DNA of 11,310 nt from Balneolaceae bacterium. Lineage in GTDB: Bacteria; Bacteroidota; Rhodothermia; Balneolales; Balneolaceae. Positions 7,360 through 11,310 of the stretch are shown here, piece by piece. Every line of letters begins with the position of its first letter. Position 1 is the first letter of the stretch. The DNA lies in assembly GCA_003555185.1 (NCBI GenBank), contig PWFZ01000347.1, positions 1 through 11,310 on the forward strand, read 5' to 3'. Below the pieces are notes generated by a model, which was given only the letters and a program-made list of their open reading frames with translations, was not told the DNA's origin and ran no database searches. The translations under genes and the position numbers were made by a program.

Positions 7360-9082
7360 CTTTGAAAATTAGAAGTGTAAGGTCATCAAATTGATGACCC
7401 CGGGTAAACTCATTAACTTTCCTGATGATTTGATCCTGAATATATTGGGCTGATCTGTCCCTGTATTTGAGAATACACTCTTTTAACCTATCCTCACCAA
7501 ACTCTTCATCTCCATCCGGATTTTGTGCTTCGTTAACCCCGTCGGTATAAAGTACAACGATATCATCTTTTTGTAGAGGAATATCAGTTTCGTGATAGGG
7601 TGTCATGGTTTGAAGGGCACCCAAAAGTAACCCGCCTTTATCCATCTCCTGAAATTGTGTGGAGTTTTTGGGTAGATGTAATGGGGGATTGTGCCCTGCA
7701 TTTACATACCGGAATATTTTTTTATCCTTTAAAAATTTACCCCAAAAAAAGGTGATAAATTTATCACTTGGCGTATTTTTAAAAATCAGATTATTTATTC
7801 GTTCAGTTGCTGTTGCCAAAGTAATATCAACAGGAAGAAGTACATGCAACATAGACTGAAGGTTAGCCATGAGAAGTGCGGCAGGGTATCCTTTACCGGT
7901 AACATCTGCTATGGCAAATACATAGTTACTGTCCGGTGTTTGGGCAATATCAAAATAATCACCTCCAACCTGACTGGATGAAAGCGTTATAGCTGATAAA
8001 TCAAGTCCATCTACAGCAGGGATAGGGTTTGGAAGTAATCCATCCTGTATAGCTTTAGCAATTGATAGTTCCTCTTCAATCCGCTCTTTTTCAATTCGTT
8101 CTTCGAGCAGATATGTTTTTTGAATTGAAATGATAGCAAGGTTTGAAAGAGATCTCAGAAAGTTAAAATCAGAGTCTGTGAATGGCTTATTGTTTGCGCG
8201 TTTTCCAACACCGATTACTGCAATTTTTTTGTTTTGAATAGATATTTCAATGAGGGCAGCAATGTCATTCTGTTTTAGTAATGGAAACGAATCAGCAAGA
8301 TTTGTATTTACTTCTACCACATTTTCAGTCAATTCAAAGATTGATACAGCTGTACTATCTAAAATTGGATTTGACAAATTACTTGAGGCTAGAACCTCAA
8401 CTGAATCGGTGTTTTTGTAAAGCAGAAAAAATGAACGGACAAATAGCTGCCCCAGTAAAGCGAATTTGAAAATCCTGGATATTTTCTCTCTGTCTACGAG
8501 TAGATTAAACTCTTTAGAAAGGTCAAAAAGCGTATTTAACTCGTGTATGCGATGATCCAGGTTTTGGTTTGTTGCTTTAAGCTCATCAAACATTTCTGAA
8601 TTTGCAATCGCTGCAGAAGAAATAATCGACAGGCTTTCAATAAATTCGAGCTCCGATTGCTGTATAGGTTTATCAACAGCTTTTTTACTGATAAACAGAT
8701 AACCAATGTGCCGGTTTACGGTTCGCAGGTTAAAGAATATACTTCCGTCCATATCCGATATCAGATTGGGCACATTATCCTGACACATGTCGTAAGTAAC
8801 ATGTGATTTACTTTTGTTTGTTTTGCTAAAGGCAAGATCAACAGTGTCGTTCTGTTCGAAATTAAAGGATCCCTTTATTTTACTGAGAGTATATAAACCG
8901 GTCTTATTGTCGAATAGGAGAATGCCGGCTTTGGGTACGAGTAGTTTACCCATGATAATCAAAAGAAGGTTTTGCAGAATAAAATCCTTACTTCGTGATT
9001 CCAGAAGCATTCGGGTGGTTTCAAGAACTGTTTTCAGCTCAAACCGGGAGTTGTTTTCTTCGGGATTGGTTGAGGAGGTCAA
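7352..9082 (-). CDS. GAF-GAF-PP2C (RsbU/SpoIIE-type) serine phosphatase
   Basis: Soluble signal-controlled Mn/Mg-dependent phosphatase, 576 residues, expected to dephosphorylate the STAS protein of the same operon. Two GAF-like sensor domains are seen at about 20-165 and 185-325, followed by a charged helix (EERIEKERIEEELSIAKAIQ, 327-346) of the type that links sensors to PP2C domains. The phosphatase domain carries VGGDYFD (372-378), IADVTGKG (391-398), NAGHNPP (461-467), YTDGVNEA (512-519) and FDDLTLL (565-571), so the metal-binding aspartates D375, D393, D514 and D566/D567 are present. There are no membrane segments. The start is TTG at 9082, 4 nt after the kinase gene stop, with AGGG upstream; the next in-frame ATG, codon 25, would cut into the first GAF domain. 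The GAF ligands cannot be told. Confidence 0.93.
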   Translation of the reverse strand: MTSSTNPEENNSRFELKTVLETTRMLLESRSKDFILQNLLLIIMGKLLVPKAGILLFDNKTGLYTLSKIKGSFNFEQNDTVDLAFSKTNKSKSHVTYDMCQDNVPNLISDMDGSIFFNLRTVNRHIGYLFISKKAVDKPIQQSELEFIESLSIISSAAIANSEMFDELKATNQNLDHRIHELNTLFDLSKEFNLLVDREKISRIFKFALLGQLFVRSFFLLYKNTDSVEVLASSNLSNPILDSTAVSIFELTENVVEVNTNLADSFPLLKQNDIAALIEISIQNKKIAVIGVGKRANNKPFTDSDFNFLRSLSNLAIISIQKTYLLEERIEKERIEEELSIAKAIQDGLLPNPIPAVDGLDLSAITLSSSQVGGDYFDIAQTPDSNYVFAIADVTGKGYPAALLMANLQSMLHVLLPVDITLATATERINNLIFKNTPSDKFITFFWGKFLKDKKIFRYVNAGHNPPLHLPKNSTQFQEMDKGGLLLGALQTMTPYHETDIPLQKDDIVVLYTDGVNEAQNPDGDEEFGEDRLKECILKYRDRSAQYIQDQIIRKVNEFTRGHQFDDLTLLIFKVS

Positions 9083-9086
9083 AATT

Positions 9087-9518
9087 TCAGGCCCTGTTTT
9101 TGCACATTTTCATTCTGTTTTTTTGTCCTTTTCTGGTGTATGAAACGCTGTCCATGAGGGACTGAATTAAGTATACACCCATACCGCCACGTTTTTTCTG
9201 TTCTATCTGTTTTTTGATATCAGGTGGCTCATAAGTTTTGAACTCGAATGTTTTACCTGTGTCAATCAAAAGAATACACAATTGAGAATCGCTGATTTTC
9301 AGGGTGATGTCAATCTCTTTAGATGTGTCATTTTGGTAGGCGTGCTTAATGATATTCGTAACCGCTTCATCAACTGCCAGGCGAATATCGGCAATCTGCT
9401 CTCCTTCAAATCCGCAGGATTCTGCATGCCCCGTAATAAAATCCCGTACCTCCGACAGGTTATGGGTGGAGGCAGAAATATTGATCTGATATGTGGTTAT
9501 GCTATTCAAGAAAGACAA
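9087..9518 (-). CDS. RsbW/SpoIIAB-like anti-sigma serine kinase
   Basis: GHKL-fold ATPase of 143 residues, the switch kinase of a partner-switching system; such proteins phosphorylate a STAS antagonist and sequester a target, classically a sigma factor. The N-box LAVDEAVTNIIKHAY (47-61) holds the probable catalytic base Glu51 and the Mg-ligand Asn55. IDTGKTF (85-91) is the G1 box and KRGGMGVYLI (109-118) is the ATP-lid/G2 motif. The start is uncertain: TTG at 9518, 3 nt beyond the STAS stop, or TTG three codons later. No ATG fits and no Shine-Dalgarno is visible, so stop-restart coupling from the STAS gene is likely. No sigma factor lies nearby, so the target is unknown. Confidence 0.92.
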   Translation of the reverse strand: MSFLNSITTYQINISASTHNLSEVRDFITGHAESCGFEGEQIADIRLAVDEAVTNIIKHAYQNDTSKEIDITLKISDSQLCILLIDTGKTFEFKTYEPPDIKKQIEQKKRGGMGVYLIQSLMDSVSYTRKGQKNRMKMCKNRA

Positions 9519-9521
9519 TAG

Positions 9522-9869
9522 TTAGCTGTTAAAATTATCAATAGCATCAGATTCATCTTTCAAAATATCATACAAAGCGGGAAAGCCAAGCAGATCAAAT
9601 ACGTTGTATACTTTATCGCTCATATTGGTAAGCTTAATATCTCCCCCATCAGCCCGAACATCCTCGATGTAGGCCATAAATACTCCTAAACCTGCACTAG
9701 CTATATACTCGAGCTCAGCGCAGTTTACAATTATGTTACACTTCTTCTGGTTGATCAGATCTTTGAGTGCATCTTCAAGCTGTGAGGCTGTATGTGCATC
9801 AAGTTCCCCATGTAAATCTATGACACTATATCCACTGCGGGTTCTGTGATTTATGCTGAAGTTTTTCAT
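9522..9869 (-). CDS. STAS-domain anti-sigma factor antagonist (RsbV/SpoIIAA-like)
   Basis: Single STAS domain, 115 residues, nearly the length of B. subtilis SpoIIAA. It has GELDAHTASQLEDAL (21-35) and YIASAGLGVF (55-64). Aligned with SpoIIAA, as recalled, Ser58 falls exactly on the regulatory phosphorylated Ser58. The residue before it is Ala rather than the Asp found in SpoIIAA. When unphosphorylated it should bind the RsbW-like kinase encoded 3 nt downstream and make it release its partner; the PP2C enzyme, last in the operon, would restore this state. ATG at 9869 opens the operon. About 110 nt upstream lies the terminator of the SPOR gene on the same strand, so the cassette should have its own promoter in 9870-9980. 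Confidence 0.95.
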   Translation of the reverse strand: MKNFSINHRTRSGYSVIDLHGELDAHTASQLEDALKDLINQKKCNIIVNCAELEYIASAGLGVFMAYIEDVRADGGDIKLTNMSDKVYNVFDLLGFPALYDILKDESDAIDNFNS

Positions 9870-9980
9870 TACGGTACATTGTTATTAGTAATCAAACGAT
9901 CTGTTCAATATAGAACTAAGAATGGAAGTGGAAAAGAAAATTACGAGGGAGGGCGAAAGAAGTTTCAAAAAATAGGAGGG
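9870..9980 (-). promoter_or_regulatory. Leader/promoter region of the partner-switching operon
   Basis: The operon must be transcribed from here, because the terminator at 9981-10017 isolates it from the SPOR gene upstream. On the minus strand TTGAAC (9914-9919) precedes TAATAA with about 15 nt between, a weak sigma-70-like pair with short spacing. I see no clear TAnnTTTG Bacteroidota -7 box and no operator dyad. The extent is inferred by position. Confidence 0.35.
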
Positions 9981-10017
9981 AAAAAAATAAGGCATCACAC
10001 GTATCCGGTGTGATGCC
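9981..10017 (-). terminator. Rho-independent terminator of the SPOR-protein gene
   Basis: GGCATCACAC (9991-10000) and GTGTGATGCC (10008-10017) form a perfect 10-bp stem with a 7-nt loop. On the minus strand the hairpin is followed by TTATTTTTTT (9990-9981), the textbook arrangement for leftward transcription from the SPOR gene. It lies 138 nt past that gene's stop codon. Nothing comparable to a T-run follows on the plus strand. Confidence 0.88.
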
Positions 10018-10155
10018 CTGACTATTCATCAAGAGAGACGCTACTTGAGCGCATTTGAAAGTACCAAAAAAGCACACTAATGCACAACAAAATTCGCATA
10101 AGTTTCTATTTCAGTGCAATTTAGGTAATTAGAAGTAGGTGTTTATAACTACGTG
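10018..10155 (-). other. Long 3' untranslated region of the SPOR gene
   Basis: 138 nt lie between the SPOR stop codon and its terminator, with no credible ORF or strong secondary structure visible by eye. Simple drift is possible; a 3'-UTR-derived small RNA ending at the terminator would also fit, but nothing in the sequence demands it. Confidence 0.35.
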
Positions 10156-10662
10156 TTAATCACTTGTCATGGCGCCTGATTCAATTGGGGCTCCTGCTCT
10201 GGATACCCAAGACTGTGCATTATACTCTTCTTCCAGCTTATTTTTCAGTGTATTAGCCATATCAGCTGAATCAAACTGTCCAATTCGCACCCGAAACCAA
10301 AGATCACCGATGTCGCTGTTTCCATATTCTACTACAAAAGAGCGATCGTACCCACGTTCTTTCCATTGACTTGCCTGGCTTTCAGCTTTTGATTGGGATC
10401 TCCATGCTTCAACCTGAACCACGTAATCACCATTTTCGGAGTATTGAATATCCGGTTCTGCTTCAGCCGCTACGATACTTTCTGCCTGAGCCTGGGCAAT
10501 ACTGTCCTGACGTATTTCAGCCATCTGAGCTTCATAAACCTGTTCAAGAGAGTCTTGAACCGCCTGTTGGTCATATTCGATTTCTTGTTCTGTCTGTCCG
10601 CAAGCCTGTATCAAGAATAGGCCGATTAGAGATATGCCGATGTAGCTAAATAAATTTTTCAT
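10156..10662 (-). CDS. SPOR-domain lipoprotein
   Basis: Small envelope protein, 168 residues. A lipoprotein signal peptide (MKN, then hydrophobic 5-19) ends in LIQACGQ with the lipid-carrying Cys21. A Gln/Glu/Ala-rich, probably helical linker (about 24-70) leads to a SPOR domain (about 77-155), with YVVQVEAWRSQSKAE at 80-94 and WFRVRIGQFDSADMA at 122-136. SPOR domains bind peptidoglycan glycan strands stripped of stem peptides, often at the division septum, so it likely sits on the periplasmic side of a membrane touching the cell wall. ATG at 10662 is supported by the signal peptide. It is a single-gene unit with its own terminator, divergent from the ABC gene. The specific role is unknown. 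Confidence 0.9.
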   Translation of the reverse strand: MKNLFSYIGISLIGLFLIQACGQTEQEIEYDQQAVQDSLEQVYEAQMAEIRQDSIAQAQAESIVAAEAEPDIQYSENGDYVVQVEAWRSQSKAESQASQWKERGYDRSFVVEYGNSDIGDLWFRVRIGQFDSADMANTLKNKLEEEYNAQSWVSRAGAPIESGAMTSD

Positions 10663-10870
10663 AAAATAGAGAGTTTAAATAATGATGGACCTGAGCTATA
10701 ATTAAAGCTAAAATAAAAAAGTTAATTGATTAAACCTTCTTTTATAAAAATCAGTTATAAAACAAGCCCTCAGTTTTTTAGATAGAGAAAAATTTGCTTA
10801 TTTTATATAGACTGAATTTAAATAAGGATTCGTTGCTGCTCTTGCTACTAACAGTTTATTGATTATAAAG
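10663..10870. promoter_or_regulatory. Divergent promoter region between the SPOR and ABC genes
   Basis: This very AT-rich 208-nt region must hold promoters in both directions. Two dyads stand out: the near-perfect 16-bp AGCTATAATTAAAGCT (10694-10709, one A-A mismatch per side) and TTAATTGATTAA (10722-10733). On the minus strand TAGCTTTA (10711-10704) is one base from the Bacteroidota -7 consensus TAnnTTTG, but no convincing -33 element accompanies it. A promoter for the ABC gene cannot be placed. Confidence 0.35.
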
Positions 10871-11310
10871 ATGTTACTTGAAGTAAAAAATGTCGTCAAA
10901 CAATTTGAAAAAGGCAATCCTGTTGTCAAAGAAGCTTCATTCAGTGTTGGCAGGGATGAAATATTTGCTCTTCTGGGTCCAAGCGGGTGCGGAAAAACAA
11001 CTACTTTAAGATTGATTTCCGGATTTGAACAGCTAGACAGCGGTGAAGTTTACCTCAATAAAAATCTGCTTTCATCAACCCGTACGCATATTTCTCCTCA
11101 AAAAAGAGGAATTGGTTTCGTTTTTCAGGATTATGCTCTATTCCCCCATATGTCGGCACTTGATAATGTGGCATTTGGATTACGAAATTTACCGAAACAT
11201 AAGCGTAAAGTTTTTGCCGAAGAGGTGTTATGCCGAACCGGAATGGGTGACTTTAAAGATAGAAGCCCAATGGACGGCACAAAGAGGTGAAGACGTTTGC
11301 CGCCGCCTGA
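10871..11310 (+). CDS. ABC transporter ATP-binding protein, N-terminal part, frame broken at window end
   Basis: Nucleotide-binding subunit of an importer of the PotA/FbpC/MalK type. From ATG 10871 the readable part is about 132 residues: LLEVKNVVKQFEKG, Walker A GPSGCGKTT (36-44), LRLISGFEQLDSGEVYLN, and the Q-loop block FVFQDYALFPHMSALDNVAF (83-102, Gln86), typical of spermidine, iron(III) or sugar importers. An upstream TTG (10859) adds only four residues. The frame runs to a TGA at 11288-11290 after GDFKDRSP, where ..ELSGGQ..RVALARAL should follow. The last 40 bases still resemble such codons with small gaps and shifts, so sequence error at a contig end is likelier than a true stop. Signature, Walker B and H-loop are absent because the window ends. 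Confidence 0.8.

Noticed and set aside
10859..10870. TTG start four codons upstream for the ABC ATPase
   Set aside because: ATG at 10871 gives the usual MLLEVKNV-type N-terminus; the extra residues have no support.

Overview
The window looks like chromosomal DNA from a Bacteroidota-type bacterium, most likely the marine Balneolota/Rhodothermia side of that group. The inference rests on an A-rich, moderately AT-rich composition, start sites with little Shine-Dalgarno signal, three likely TTG starts, a DUF4293 protein (a family known mainly from this group), and the style of the RND permease and the GAF-GAF-PP2C phosphatase. No rRNA, tRNA, CRISPR array, transposase or phage gene is visible.

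Layout. 56-3832 (+) encodes a very large RND efflux permease, probably the last gene of an operon whose adaptor lies upstream of the window. 3833-4266 has no gene but is dense in inverted repeats, including a 154-bp element (3912-4065) built of three nested perfect inverted repeats, which resembles a MITE or IS-end-derived element. 4267-5588 (+) is a two-gene unit: a DUF4293 four-helix membrane protein overlapping, by GTGA, an EamA/DMT-family transporter. It is followed by a good rho-independent terminator at 5724-5766. 5824-7359 (+) encodes an MltF-like lipoprotein that joins an extracellular solute-binding domain to a lytic transglycosylase domain. It converges on, and overlaps by 8 bp, a minus-strand operon.

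That minus-strand operon, 9869 down to 7352, is a compact partner-switching cassette. In transcription order it encodes a STAS antagonist with the phospho-acceptor serine at position 58, an RsbW/SpoIIAB-like serine kinase/anti-sigma factor, and a GAF-GAF-PP2C (RsbU/SpoIIE-type) phosphatase. The genes are separated by only 3 and 4 nt. The expected logic is that the kinase phosphorylates the STAS protein, and the phosphatase, controlled by its GAF sensors, reverses this and frees the STAS protein to capture the kinase. No sigma factor is encoded beside it, so the output is unknown.

10662-10156 (-) encodes a small SPOR-domain lipoprotein whose terminator (9981-10017) is clear. Diverging from it, 10871 to the window end (+) is the N-terminal half of an ABC transporter ATPase of the spermidine/iron/sugar-importer type. 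Its reading frame breaks exactly where the LSGGQ signature should be, in the last 50 bases, which looks more like degraded sequence at a contig end than a real gene end.

The points most worth a second look are the block of about six extra membrane helices inside the RND permease, the nested palindromic element, and the partner-switching cassette with no local sigma factor.
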